Of a stretch of 64,000 nt of DNA, positions 43,902 through 52,904 are shown in pieces. The notes beneath the pieces are model-generated. The model searched no databases and was not told where the DNA came from. It worked only from the letters and a program-made list of their open reading frames with translations. Source of the DNA: Candidatus Omnitrophota bacterium. Lineage in GTDB: Bacteria; Omnitrophota; Gorgyraeia; 2-01-FULL-45-10. Where the stretch lies: the NCBI GenBank assembly GCA_041650805.1, contig JBAZKM010000002.1:62001-126000 (forward strand). Direction: 5' to 3'. Made by a program: the position numbers and the translations under genes. The number at the start of each line of letters is the position of its first letter. The first letter of the stretch is position 1.

Positions 43902-45842
43902 TTATAATATCCTGCGTATAGCTTCGGATATCTTTTCTTTATCGTTCACCTTCTTGACCGGGACCGGGCCGAGCCACGCATCTCCCATGGTGCCGCATAA
44001 TTCCCCGGGCTTCGCTACGGAGATGTATCCTTCCAGCGCCAGGGCCCGCAATGCCTGTTCGTGTTTTACGGGTCCCTGTCTCCTTTTATCGAGCTCGAAG
44101 ACCACGGTCCTCTTTCCCGCGCTTATGGCTTCCGATATCATAGAGATGGATTCCCCGGAAACCGCCACCGCCTTACTCAGATGCAATATACCGCCTACCG
44201 CGGAATCGATATTATTTTCGTTGGCTATCACCAGCAGGGCGCACCGGCGGTCTCCCCCGAGGCGTTCCCTGAGAAGACGGTCCACGCCGGGAGGCGTCCT
44301 CCTCGAAGTGGTCACTAAAAGCCTCGCCCCATGCGCATCACAAAATCTGAGAAGCTCATCCGTTACCTTACCGATCATCTCAGGCGTCAATATGAATTCC
44401 GGCGTGTCTCCGCCGATCAGCAGACCCGCGTAATTTCCGTCCGCGGGCAGGGCCATCGCCGCGGAAAGCCGTTTCCCGCACTCCGCGAGCGACTTCTCGT
44501 CTATCAGGTTCGGGGCGATGACCGTAGAGACGACGTTGGGCCTATGCGGCATCCCGTCGTGCCGCGGCACAAAGAGGGCGCTGAATTTCCCGGCGCCCAG
44601 GAATGAAGGCTTCATCACGGCAAAATTCCGGGCATTATTCTCTCTGGCCATGAAGACGTTCACCGGGGAAGCGGACGAACCGCACGATACGACAAAATCC
44701 GCATAAACGGACATCAACTTATCATAGGAATCTCTTTTGAGGAAGCTCCTCATGCATCGCATACAGCCGTGGCACCTCCAGGTCGAGGACGCGGCACAGA
44801 GGGTCAGGAGCATCCTCGAAAGCCTGCTCTTATACTGCACGTCGACAGTGACGATCGCGGTATCTTCGGGCCGGTAACCGCGTTCCGCCCTGAGCTGCCT
44901 TATCATGAGGGCTATGGCCAGCGACTGGTTGAGATGGCCGACCCGCCCGTCGTTCAACACCAGGACCGTTTTTACGGGGGTGGATTTCCATCTCTTGTGC
45001 AGCCATAACCACTGGTCAGGATATTTACGGACGTACGATTCGAGCAAACTCGCGAACCTTTGGGCGTTATCCTTTACGTCTCCGGAAGACGCATCCCTGA
45101 AATCTATATATTTTTCGAGAAATAACTTGTGGTAAGGGCCTTTCTGCCTGACGATAAAATTGGGCAGGACTACGGAATCCGTCCTCTTCGCTATCTCCAT
45201 AGGGCCGGAGTGGCTTGAGGTCGGACGGCCGAAGAAGTCGACGAACATGCCCTGCTTGCCTGCATCCTGGTCGGAGAGTATGCCTACCATCTTCTTTTCG
45301 TAGAGGGCGCGTATCAGGTTCTTGGTCGACATCCCTTTGCGGATGACCGTGCACCCCTTCGACTCCCTGAGCCGGTTCAGTAGCTCGTTCACCCGTTTCA
45401 TCTTCTGCTCCCTTGCCAGGACCGATATGGGATATCCTTTTATGGCGCTCACGAGACTGGAAAGCTCCCAGCAGCCGAAGTGTGCCGTCAAAAGCATCGT
45501 GCCGCGCCCTGAGACGGCGGCATCGTCTATCCTCTTCATGTTCACGACTTCAACATAGGTATCTACGTATTTCTTATCCACCTTGGTAAGGTTGAGTATC
45601 TCCACGAATGTCTGCAGGAGGTTCCGGTAAACACCCTTTGTGATGCGCCTCAGCTCCGCCGGCCCTTTCTCCCCGGCGAACGCCGCCTTAAGGTTCGCGT
45701 ACGCTATCAGACGCCGTTTCTTATTGAAGAAGAACGCCGCATCGCCGATCCGGCGGCCGAACCACAGGGCGGCGCTTATGGGGATGATGCTGAATATCCT
45801 GTTAAGGATTATTATGGCTACATACGCTATGTAATCGAGCAA
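43902..45842 (-). CDS. Fusion of LpxL-type acyltransferase and ELM1-like domain
   Basis: The protein has 646 aa from TTG 45842, with AAGGAGG 7 nt upstream; the frame overlaps lpxK by 41 nt. Residues ~1-290: lipid A acyltransferase with an N-terminal anchor, catalytic H-x4-E in LTAHFGCWELSS, GILSDQDAGKQGMFVDFFG and YPDQWLWLHKRWKS. Residues ~295-646: ELM1/DUF1022-like GT-B domain starting TVLVLNDGRVGHLNQSLAIA, with LLIGGDTPEFIL, LVTTSRRTPPG and SGESISMISEAISAGKRTVV. The second domain is found in plant mitochondrial fission proteins and many bacterial LPS loci. The joint activity is unknown. Confidence 0.85.
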   Translation of the reverse strand: MLDYIAYVAIIILNRIFSIIPISAALWFGRRIGDAAFFFNKKRRLIAYANLKAAFAGEKGPAELRRITKGVYRNLLQTFVEILNLTKVDKKYVDTYVEVVNMKRIDDAAVSGRGTMLLTAHFGCWELSSLVSAIKGYPISVLAREQKMKRVNELLNRLRESKGCTVIRKGMSTKNLIRALYEKKMVGILSDQDAGKQGMFVDFFGRPTSSHSGPMEIAKRTDSVVLPNFIVRQKGPYHKLFLEKYIDFRDASSGDVKDNAQRFASLLESYVRKYPDQWLWLHKRWKSTPVKTVLVLNDGRVGHLNQSLAIALMIRQLRAERGYRPEDTAIVTVDVQYKSRLSRMLLTLCAASSTWRCHGCMRCMRSFLKRDSYDKLMSVYADFVVSCGSSASPVNVFMARENNARNFAVMKPSFLGAGKFSALFVPRHDGMPHRPNVVSTVIAPNLIDEKSLAECGKRLSAAMALPADGNYAGLLIGGDTPEFILTPEMIGKVTDELLRFCDAHGARLLVTTSRRTPPGVDRLLRERLGGDRRCALLVIANENNIDSAVGGILHLSKAVAVSGESISMISEAISAGKRTVVFELDKRRQGPVKHEQALRALALEGYISVAKPGELCGTMGDAWLGPVPVKKVNDKEKISEAIRRIL

Positions 45843-46857
45843 CGAGATCCTCCTTACCTGAAACGAGCGACATCTCCACCGCCAGGACCATGACGCGGCA
45901 ATCGGTTATATAGAGGCCGAGCCGTGTCAATTTGACGAAGTCCTTTTCGGTGGTCACGATACAGTCGAATTTCCTCTCACTGCACCGTTTCGCGATGTAC
46001 TTCATGTCCCTGTCCGTATAATTATGGTGGTCGCCGAAACGCAGGTGCTCAACTATGCCGGCGTTAAGGTCTTTTACCGTATCTTCGAAGTAGCCGGGGT
46101 CTCCTATGCTGGAGAGGAGCATCACCCTCTTCCCGTTCACGCTTTCGAGTGGCACGTTATCCCTCTTCTTCACATCATAAAAATATTTAGGCGTGTGGAC
46201 CGCTTCCAGGAAGAGGATCCCCTCTTTCACCGGTCTTATCTCCGACTTTACCTTCTCAAGGTCGCATCTCGCTTTATTGACCTTTGTAAATACCACTATA
46301 TCCGCCCTGGATAAGGCGCTCTTCGGTTCTCTCAGTATACCTCTCGGGAAGAGATGGCCGTTGCCGAACGGGTCCCTGGCATCTACCAGCACTATCTCAA
46401 GGTCCCGCGAAAGTTCCCAGTATTGAAATCCGTCGTCGAGGACAGCTATCTCGCTTCCGTAAAGCCGGATGGAGCGGTGCGCGCCCTTTACCCTGTCTTC
46501 GCCTACGATCACGGGCACATCGGGAAGCGCCTTCTTGAGCATGGCCTGCTCATCCCACCCGTATCCCCGTATAAGGACGCTCCCTTCCCTGCGCAGCGTC
46601 TCTTTAATAAGTCGGGAGAGCATGATCACAAAAGGCGTCTTGCCGGTCCCGCCAAGGGTGAGGTTACCGACGCTCACCACTTTCATGGGCGCTCTATGAC
46701 TCCGGAATATGCCTGACCTGTACAATAGCGCCCTGACAAAGACCCCCGCCCCGTAACAGAGCGAGACGAGATACAAGAACCACTTGACGGGGACCGTCCA
46801 GAACGATCCCCTATCCGTCTCCGTCATAAGGGAATATATGAACGCGATGATATTCAT
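45802..46857 (-). CDS. lpxK: LpxK, tetraacyldisaccharide 4'-kinase
   Basis: The protein has 351 aa. Phosphorylates the lipid A disaccharide at the inner membrane. N-terminal membrane helix, the P-loop VGNLTLGGTGKTPFVIML, then LIRGYGWDEQAML, GEDRVKGAHRSIRL, VLDDGFQYWELSRDLEIVLV and the C-terminal DHHNYTDRDMKYI. ATG 46857 overlaps the waaA stop (ATGA). Sits between waaA and an acyltransferase, a common lipid A arrangement. Confidence 0.95.
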   Translation of the reverse strand: MNIIAFIYSLMTETDRGSFWTVPVKWFLYLVSLCYGAGVFVRALLYRSGIFRSHRAPMKVVSVGNLTLGGTGKTPFVIMLSRLIKETLRREGSVLIRGYGWDEQAMLKKALPDVPVIVGEDRVKGAHRSIRLYGSEIAVLDDGFQYWELSRDLEIVLVDARDPFGNGHLFPRGILREPKSALSRADIVVFTKVNKARCDLEKVKSEIRPVKEGILFLEAVHTPKYFYDVKKRDNVPLESVNGKRVMLLSSIGDPGYFEDTVKDLNAGIVEHLRFGDHHNYTDRDMKYIAKRCSERKFDCIVTTEKDFVKLTRLGLYITDCRVMVLAVEMSLVSGKEDLVARLHSVCSHNNP

Positions 46858-48161
46858 AAAATATCCTGTTTAAAACGGCCCACCAGGGCCCGTATCACAT
46901 CCAGGTTCTTATCCGTCGCTCCGCGATTCGCGAGGATCACCTCTTTTGCCTTATCGCCCAATCTTGAAATCTCGGCCTTGTTACGCAGAAGGAACCCGCA
47001 CTGACGCAGGAGATCATCCTTATCCGCTACCTGGAGCGCCGCCTTTTCCCGCAAAAATGCCGATGCCACATCCCGGAAATTGAACATATGCGGCCCAAAG
47101 ATCACAGGTTTCCCGAAAAGGGCCGGCTCTATGGGGTTCTGACCTCCGTGTCTGACAAGGCTACCGCCGACGAAGACGATCCCGGCAACAGAGTATATGT
47201 CGCGCAGGTCGCCGATGGTGTCGAGGAGGTAAACGAGTCGGGAGTCGGGAGTTGGGAGTTGGGAGTGTTGAGAATTGAGCAGAGAAGAGACGCGGACCGT
47301 ATCAAAACCGAAACGCTTTATGACGGCCTCTATGGACGGGGTCCGCTCGATATGCCTGGGCGCGATCAGGAGCCGCAGGTCAGGAAAATTCCGGAGAAGG
47401 TCTTTAAAGACTTCCGTAACGGCCTCTTCCTCCCCTTCGTGGGTGCTGCCCGCGACAAAAAGCATAGACCCGTCTCCCAGGCCGAGAAGCGTCCTGATAT
47501 CACCTGCCGGGGTCTCCTTACCCGCGGAGACCATATCGAACTTCATATTGCCGGTCACAAGGACCTTGTCTTCCGGCGCTCCCAGCGCCGATATCCTCTC
47601 TGCGTCAAGGCGGCTCTGCATGCACAGCATCTTTATCTTCTCCACGATCCCCTTCAAGAAGGCCCTGCCCAATCTGTATTTGCCGAAAGACCTGTCCGAT
47701 ATCCTTCCGTTCACCAGCACCGACGGGATCGACCGGCGATGGAGCTCAAGCAGCAGGTTGGGCCATATCTCCGTCTCCACCATTATGAAGAGGCGCGGGC
47801 GTATGAGATCGAGCGAGCGGCGGACAGTGCTCCTGAAATCGAGGGGAAGGTATAGGATGATGGCGTCCCCGGAAAAGGCCTTCAGGGCAGCCTTATTCCC
47901 GGCCCTCGTTATCGTAGATATAACTATCCCGTTCCCCGGGAATGCGCTCCTAAGGGCCGGTATGAGCGCCTTACAGACGGAAACTTCTCCTACGCTGACG
48001 GCGTGTATCCATATACGGTCCCTGCCGGACCCCAGCCGCCGGGCCTTTTGGGCATCATATACCCCGAACCTCTCACGGAAATCCCCGTGGAACTTTCCCC
48101 TGAATATGAGCGCGGGCAGATAGAATACCGCGAATATGAAGAACGCTATGTCGTAGAGCAT
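46854..48161 (-). CDS. waaA: WaaA, Kdo transferase
   Basis: The protein has 435 aa. GT30 transferase that attaches Kdo to lipid IVA. N-terminal anchor (AFFIFAVFYLPALIF), FRERFGVY, the base in IHAVSVGEVSVCKALIPAL, MVETEIWPNLLLEL, VTGNMKFD, FVAGSTHEGEEEAV, and FVGGSLVRHGGQNPIEPALF. Between VRVSSLLN and LVYLLDTIG the chain has SQHSQLPTPDSR, encoded by six heptamers and not part of the normal family alignment. It is 18 nt after the xer gene. Confidence 0.95.
   Translation of the reverse strand: MLYDIAFFIFAVFYLPALIFRGKFHGDFRERFGVYDAQKARRLGSGRDRIWIHAVSVGEVSVCKALIPALRSAFPGNGIVISTITRAGNKAALKAFSGDAIILYLPLDFRSTVRRSLDLIRPRLFIMVETEIWPNLLLELHRRSIPSVLVNGRISDRSFGKYRLGRAFLKGIVEKIKMLCMQSRLDAERISALGAPEDKVLVTGNMKFDMVSAGKETPAGDIRTLLGLGDGSMLFVAGSTHEGEEEAVTEVFKDLLRNFPDLRLLIAPRHIERTPSIEAVIKRFGFDTVRVSSLLNSQHSQLPTPDSRLVYLLDTIGDLRDIYSVAGIVFVGGSLVRHGGQNPIEPALFGKPVIFGPHMFNFRDVASAFLREKAALQVADKDDLLRQCGFLLRNKAEISRLGDKAKEVILANRGATDKNLDVIRALVGRFKQDIL
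47235..47276. repeat. Heptamer array of 6 units inside waaA
   Basis: GAGTCGG x2, GAGTTGG x2, GAGTGTT, GAGAATT: 42 bp, exactly 14 codons, so the frame is kept. Confidence 0.92.
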
Positions 48162-48179
48162 CTCACCCGTTCCTGAATT

Positions 48180-49055
48180 TTACGCTCTCGGATGCGCCTT
48201 GTCGTATACCGCCTTGAGGCGCTCCGTCGTAACGTGCGTGTATATCTGTGTCGTCGACAGGTTCATGTGGCCCAATAGCTCCTGGACACTGCGCAGGTCC
48301 GCGCCGCGGTCAAGAAGATGCGTCGCGAATGAGTGGCGCAGCGAGTGCGGCGATATCGACTCCGCGATACTGCACGCGCGGATGTACTTGTTCACTATAC
48401 GCCGGACGCTTCTATCCGTCAGGCGCCTGCCCGATTTATTGAGGAAGACGGCATCCTTATCCTTTACCTTTGCTTCCGCCTTTTTTGCCGCATATCGCCT
48501 GATGGCCCCTGTCGCCATCTCCCCGATCGGTACCAGCCGCTCTTTCGACCCTTTACCCAGGACCTTCGCTACCCCGCTTATAAAATCTACATCATCGGTA
48601 TCCAGCCCGACAAGCTCGCTCACACGCATGCCTGTAGAGTACAGCGTCTCCAGGATCGCCCTGTCCCTCAACCCTGAGATATGGCTCACATCCGGCGCCT
48701 CGATAAGCCTGGCCATCTTATCGACATCCAGGAATGTCGGCAGTTTCTTGTCCAGCTTCGGGGTAGATATCGACGTTATGGGGTTGGTCTTTATGTACCC
48801 TTCCCTGTACAGGAACCTGAAGAGGCTCCTCAGCGAGGCGAGCTTCCTGGCTATGGTCGTCTTTGAATAGCTCTTTGCCCGCATCTCCGCCAGGAACCTG
48901 CGCAGGTCCAGGTGGGTTATATCCGTGATCTCTTTTTCACCCAGGAAGGAAGAGAAAGAATTAAGGTCTATGGTATAATTTATTATCGTATGGCGCGAGG
49001 CGTTCTTTTCGACCTTCAGATAATTTATGAATTTTTCGATGTGCCGTTGTATCAT
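48180..49055 (-). CDS. XerC/XerD-type tyrosine recombinase
   Basis: The protein has 291 aa. The N-terminal SAM-like domain (~1-85) and the catalytic domain show the full set: R in YSTGMRVSELVGL, K in LGKGSKERLVPIG, H and R in SPHSLRHSFATHLL, H in LGHMNLSTTQIYTH, and the nucleophile Y in that same block. Size and close match to XerC/D argue for chromosome-dimer resolution at dif rather than an integrase. It overlaps topA as ATGA. No dif site was sought reliably. Confidence 0.9.
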   Translation of the reverse strand: MIQRHIEKFINYLKVEKNASRHTIINYTIDLNSFSSFLGEKEITDITHLDLRRFLAEMRAKSYSKTTIARKLASLRSLFRFLYREGYIKTNPITSISTPKLDKKLPTFLDVDKMARLIEAPDVSHISGLRDRAILETLYSTGMRVSELVGLDTDDVDFISGVAKVLGKGSKERLVPIGEMATGAIRRYAAKKAEAKVKDKDAVFLNKSGRRLTDRSVRRIVNKYIRACSIAESISPHSLRHSFATHLLDRGADLRSVQELLGHMNLSTTQIYTHVTTERLKAVYDKAHPRA

Positions 49056-51037
49056 GCAGACGGTTCTTTTTCGGGAAGTTTTCTCGAGGTGTATTTACAG
49101 GCCGGGTATTTGGTGCACCCGTAGAACATGCCGCGCACGGAACGCCTCTCTATAAGCTCACCTGCGCAACCCTCATTCGGGCATTTCACGCCGGTGGTGA
49201 TCGACTTGGCGTTCTTGCATTCCGGGTATCCCGAACAGCTCAAGAATTTTCCCCGCCTGCCCCATTTTATGACCATCGGCCGGCCGCACTGCTCGCATAC
49301 CTGGTCCGTCTCGGTGAGCTCCTTCTTCATATCCTTCATGTTGATCTTCGCCGCTTCGACGGAATGTATAAAAGGCGAGTAGAAGCTCTTGAGCACGATC
49401 AGCCAATCGGCCTCACCTTCCTCGATGCCGTCCAGCTCATCTTCAAGGCGCGCCGTAAACTCCACATCGAGCACCTTCGGGAAATGTTCCATGAGAAGGC
49501 GCGTAACGATAGTGCCGAGCTCCGTAGGCCTGAAGTACCCGGAGTCGCGCCTCACGTAATCCCTGGAGACTATCGTCTGTATTATGGGGGCGTACGTCGA
49601 CGGCCTTCCTATGCCGAGCTCTTCCAGCGCCTTCACCAGCGTGCCGTCCGAATAGCGCGGGGGCGGCTTCGTAAAATGCTGGCTGGGTATGAGCTCTACC
49701 AGGTCGAGCGGCTCGTCCACCGACAGTATCGGCAGTTTGCTCTTGTCGTCCTTCTCCTCCGCCTCGACCTCATAGACAGCGGCATAACCGTCAAAGAGGA
49801 CCTTCGTCGCGCTCGCCTTGAAGAGATACTCGCCCGCCTTTATGTCGACCGTGGTCTGGGAGAGGAGCGACGGGGTCATCTGACTTGCGAGGAACCTGTT
49901 CCATATGAGCTGGTAAAGCTTCATCTGGTCGGGAGAGAGGACGTGCTTCACGGTGTTCGGATCTATCAGAGGCACGGTCGGCCTTATGGCCTCGTGCGCC
50001 TCCTGGGCCGACTTCTTCGACTTGTAAACATTCGGCACTTCCGGATAATATCTCTTGCCGAATTTTTCCAGTATATAATCCTTGGCCGCCTTCTGGGCCT
50101 CTTTCGATATCCTTACGGAATCTGTCCTCATGTAGGTTATGAGACCGACGCTTCCCTCTTTCCCTATCTCCACTCCCTCGTAGAGCGACTGGGCTATCTG
50201 CATCGTCCTGGCGCCGGAGAACCTCAATTTATTGAACGCCTCCTGCTGCAATTTACTGGTCGTGAACGGCGGATACGGGTTCTTCTTCTTCTTCGTCTCC
50301 CGGATATCGGAGACGACATATACTTCACGCTTCAGTGTCTCTACGGCGCGTTCGGCGTCTTCCTTACGGCATATCTCTATCGCCTTGCCCCTGTACTTAT
50401 CGAGTTTTGCCCTGAATCTGTCCTTTTCGGAATCGGCCCTCCTCTTAAGGTCCGCCTCTATATCCCAGTATTCCTGCGGCTTGAAGAGCTTTATCTCATC
50501 CTCGCGCTCGACGATAAGGCGGACGGCGACAGATTGGACCCGCCCCGCGCTAAGGCCCCTGGAGACCTTCTTCCAGAGGAGCGGGCTCAGAGTATATCCG
50601 ACTATCCTGTCAAGTATGCGGCGGGCCTGCTGGGAGTTCACAAGGTTCATGTCGATGTCCCGCGGGTGCTTGAACGCGTTGACCACCGCGTCCTTCGTTA
50701 TCTCGTCGAACGTCACGCGATAGAACTTCTTCTCCTTATCCTTCAGGGCATTACCTATATGCCAGCTTATCGCCTCGCCTTCCCTGTCAGGATCGGCAGC
50801 AAGGTATATGGCCTTCTTATCCTTCGCCTCTTTCTTAAGCGCCGACAGGTTCTTCTTCCTGTCGGATATCACTATATATTCCGCCTTGAAATTGTTCTCG
50901 ACGTCTACTCCCAGCTTCGACTTGGGAAGGTCTATTATATGCCCCATGCTGGAGACGACCAGGAAATCTTTTCCAAGGAATTTATTTATCGTCTTCGCCT
51001 TCGCCGGCGACTCCACTATAACAAGGTTCTTTGCCAT
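49052..51037 (-). CDS. topA: DNA topoisomerase I TopA
   Basis: The protein has 661 aa. TOPRIM at the N-terminus (VIVESPAKAKTINKFLG, AADPDREGEAISWHIG), the hinge and active-site Tyr in VGLITYMRTDSVRIS near 306, RPSTYAPIIQTIVSRDY. Two C-terminal zinc ribbons: CEQCGRPMVIKWGRRGKFLS...CSGYPEC and CPNEGCAGELIERRS...CTKYPAC. It relaxes negative supercoils. It starts immediately after dprA (adjacent, no gap). Confidence 0.97.
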   Translation of the reverse strand: MAKNLVIVESPAKAKTINKFLGKDFLVVSSMGHIIDLPKSKLGVDVENNFKAEYIVISDRKKNLSALKKEAKDKKAIYLAADPDREGEAISWHIGNALKDKEKKFYRVTFDEITKDAVVNAFKHPRDIDMNLVNSQQARRILDRIVGYTLSPLLWKKVSRGLSAGRVQSVAVRLIVEREDEIKLFKPQEYWDIEADLKRRADSEKDRFRAKLDKYRGKAIEICRKEDAERAVETLKREVYVVSDIRETKKKKNPYPPFTTSKLQQEAFNKLRFSGARTMQIAQSLYEGVEIGKEGSVGLITYMRTDSVRISKEAQKAAKDYILEKFGKRYYPEVPNVYKSKKSAQEAHEAIRPTVPLIDPNTVKHVLSPDQMKLYQLIWNRFLASQMTPSLLSQTTVDIKAGEYLFKASATKVLFDGYAAVYEVEAEEKDDKSKLPILSVDEPLDLVELIPSQHFTKPPPRYSDGTLVKALEELGIGRPSTYAPIIQTIVSRDYVRRDSGYFRPTELGTIVTRLLMEHFPKVLDVEFTARLEDELDGIEEGEADWLIVLKSFYSPFIHSVEAAKINMKDMKKELTETDQVCEQCGRPMVIKWGRRGKFLSCSGYPECKNAKSITTGVKCPNEGCAGELIERRSVRGMFYGCTKYPACKYTSRKLPEKEPSA

Positions 51038-51949
51038 TTAATCTCCCTTTTTTACGAATTGTTTCCCGGGCAGCTCTTTGACCATGCGTTTCAACTGAAG
51101 CCCCAGGAGCGCCTTCGACGCCCTGGGCGCTACCAGGCGCGCTTTTGCGATTATATCATCTATGTAGAGCGGTTCGTCCGACAGGACCCTGTATATCTTC
51201 CTTTCATCGTCCGTCAGAGAATTATAAAGATATGCCTTCGTCATCCTGGCTATCGCCCCGCCCTTTTCCGGTCCCGCCTCGCCGGAAAGCGTTTTAAGAT
51301 CAGGCACAGAAAGCTCTTCCATGATATCGTCTACGGAGACCGCCATCCTGGCGCCGTCTTTTATAAGTTCGTTCGCGCCCGCGCTCGTACGCGACGAGAT
51401 CTTGCCCGGAACGGCGAAAACGTCCCGCCCCTGTTCCAGCGCGAAGTTCGCGGTTATGAGGGCGCCGGAGTTGCGCGCCGCCTCTACCACCACGACACCG
51501 AGCGACAGGCCGCTTATTATGCGGTTACGCTGCGGAAAGTTGCCCGGGAGCGGCGCTACGTCATCCTCGAACTCCGTCACGACAGCGCCATGCCCCGCGA
51601 TCCGGCCGTAAAGTTCCTCGTTCTCCGGGGGATAGATGTTGTCATGGCCGCTCCCCATTACGGCAACGGTACGCCCTCCGGCCATAAGAGCGCCTCTATG
51701 GGCGGCAGAATCTATCCCGCGCGCCATACCGCTCACTACGGTCACTCCCCGGACCGCCAGTTCATACGCAAGCTTTTCGCACGTCTCGATGCCGTACGGG
51801 GACGCCCTCCGCGAACCGACAAGGGCCACCGCCAGTTTATCCTCCGGTAGAAGCGTCCCGTTCACGTAGAGGACCTTCGGTGGATCATAAATATTCTTAA
51901 GGTTCTCGGGATACTCCGGGTCTGTAATTCGAATCTTCTTAATTGTCAT
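51038..51949 (-). CDS. dprA: DprA/Smf DNA-processing protein
   Basis: The protein has 303 aa. It loads RecA on incoming single-stranded DNA during transformation. Rossmann core: VALVGSRRASPYGIETCEKL, VVSGMARGIDSAAHRGAL, VMGSGHDNIYPPENEEL, GNFPQRNRIISGLS, GALITANFALEQGRDVFAVPG. A C-terminal winged-helix follows (LTDDERKIYRVLSDEPLYID). The N-terminal SAM/HhH domain of longer DprA is missing. dprA-topA-xer is a recurrent trio in bacteria. Confidence 0.95.
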   Translation of the reverse strand: MTIKKIRITDPEYPENLKNIYDPPKVLYVNGTLLPEDKLAVALVGSRRASPYGIETCEKLAYELAVRGVTVVSGMARGIDSAAHRGALMAGGRTVAVMGSGHDNIYPPENEELYGRIAGHGAVVTEFEDDVAPLPGNFPQRNRIISGLSLGVVVVEAARNSGALITANFALEQGRDVFAVPGKISSRTSAGANELIKDGARMAVSVDDIMEELSVPDLKTLSGEAGPEKGGAIARMTKAYLYNSLTDDERKIYRVLSDEPLYIDDIIAKARLVAPRASKALLGLQLKRMVKELPGKQFVKKGD

Positions 51950-51960
51950 TACCCAGCCAC

Positions 51961-52272
51961 TTACTTCCTCTTCACGATAAGCCCGAACGCCACCCAGCTC
52001 GCCAGCAGTATGACAAGGGTGGCCCCGATCCCGTTCAGGGTCAGTATATTACGCTCCAATCCCGCCTTTTCGCGCCTGAATATATCGAGGAGATACTCTT
52101 CCTCCGAATTCTTGAACACCTTATCGGCCTTCGCCTGTTTGACTATTATCGCCCTGGCCCTATCCTCTACCGCCGCCTTCCTGTGAAATAAGGGGACCCC
52201 GATCAATACATAATTGAACGCAAGCACGAGAAAGAGGGTCGCTCCTATCCATATGCGGGTCTTCCGTATCAT
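51961..52272 (-). CDS. 103-residue two-span membrane protein, function unknown
   Basis: ATG 52272 overlaps the aroK TGA (ATGA), which fixes the start; the longer frame to 52500 is a shadow of aroK. Two hydrophobic spans: IWIGATLFLVLAFNYVLIGV (~6-27) and LTLNGIGATLVILLASWVAF (~77-98), with a charged helical stretch between (VEDRARAIIVKQAKADKVFK). Ends in a basic tail. It lies 11 nt before dprA. Family not recognised. Confidence 0.72.
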   Translation of the reverse strand: MIRKTRIWIGATLFLVLAFNYVLIGVPLFHRKAAVEDRARAIIVKQAKADKVFKNSEEEYLLDIFRREKAGLERNILTLNGIGATLVILLASWVAFGLIVKRK

Positions 52273-52793
52273 TCCTTTGTCTCCTCCGGGGCCCTGGTCA
52301 CCATCTCCGCTATCCTGTCCACCGCCTGGCGTATTGTGAGAGAGCCCGTATCGACGGTGAAGTCCGCCCTCGCGTAGAACGGCCCGCGCTTGGCGAGGAG
52401 ATCCCTTATCTTGCGCTTCGGGTCTTCCACGTTGAGAAGAGGCCTGTGTTTGTACTTCTTCGTCCTCTTCATTATCGTCTCTTCGTCCGCTGTGAGACAT
52501 ACGACGAGGCCGTTAGACTTCATATTCGCGATGTTCTCTTCCCGCATGACCGCGCCGCCGCCGGCGTCTATAACGACGTTCTCCATGCCGGAGACCTGCG
52601 CTATGATACGGCTCTCGACCTCCCTGAAATACCCCTCTCCCTGCCGGGTGAATATCTCGTTTATGGTACACTTCTCCTCTTTCTCAATGAGGTCATCGGT
52701 AGAGATATAACGCATATTGAGCTTGCGCGCGAGCGCCGTGGCGATCGTCGTCTTCCCCGTTCCCATGAATCCTATGAGTATAATGTTCTTCAA
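52269..52793 (-). CDS. aroK: Shikimate kinase AroK
   Basis: The protein has 174 aa. P-loop ILIGFMGTGKTTIATALA, shikimate-binding D in ISTDDLIEKEE, R in GYFREVESRII, GG in VIDAGGGAVMRE, and the lid KHRPLL. Phosphorylates shikimate for chorismate synthesis; aroC and aroE are in the same run. Confidence 0.95.
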   Translation of the reverse strand: MKNIILIGFMGTGKTTIATALARKLNMRYISTDDLIEKEEKCTINEIFTRQGEGYFREVESRIIAQVSGMENVVIDAGGGAVMREENIANMKSNGLVVCLTADEETIMKRTKKYKHRPLLNVEDPKRKIRDLLAKRGPFYARADFTVDTGSLTIRQAVDRIAEMVTRAPEETKE

Positions 52794-52800
52794 TTTTTCA

Positions 52801-52904
52801 GCTTTCAGCTTTCAGCTTTCAGCTTTCAGCAGCTATCAGCCTGCCTGACGGCAGTCAGGTTTTTGTTTTAGCTGATAGCTGTGAGCTGACAGCTGATAGC
52901 TCTT
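52801..52904. repeat. Two heptamer arrays with inverted arms between aroC and aroK
   Basis: GCTTTCA x4 (52801-52828) and AGCTGAT, AGCTGTG, AGCTGAC, AGCTGAT, AGCTCTT (52870-52904). Between them is AGCTATCAGC, whose inverse GCTGATAGCT occurs in the second array, and a 6-bp hairpin CCTGAC/GTCAGG. No gene in this 109-bp gap. Confidence 0.88.

Noticed and set aside
48180..49055. Tyrosine recombinase as a sign of a mobile element
   Set aside because: XerC/D-like, coupled to topA and dprA; no attachment repeats or phage genes nearby.
49364..51850. 828-codon open frame on the plus strand
   Set aside because: It lies antisense to topA and dprA, has no family motif, and arises from their codon bias.
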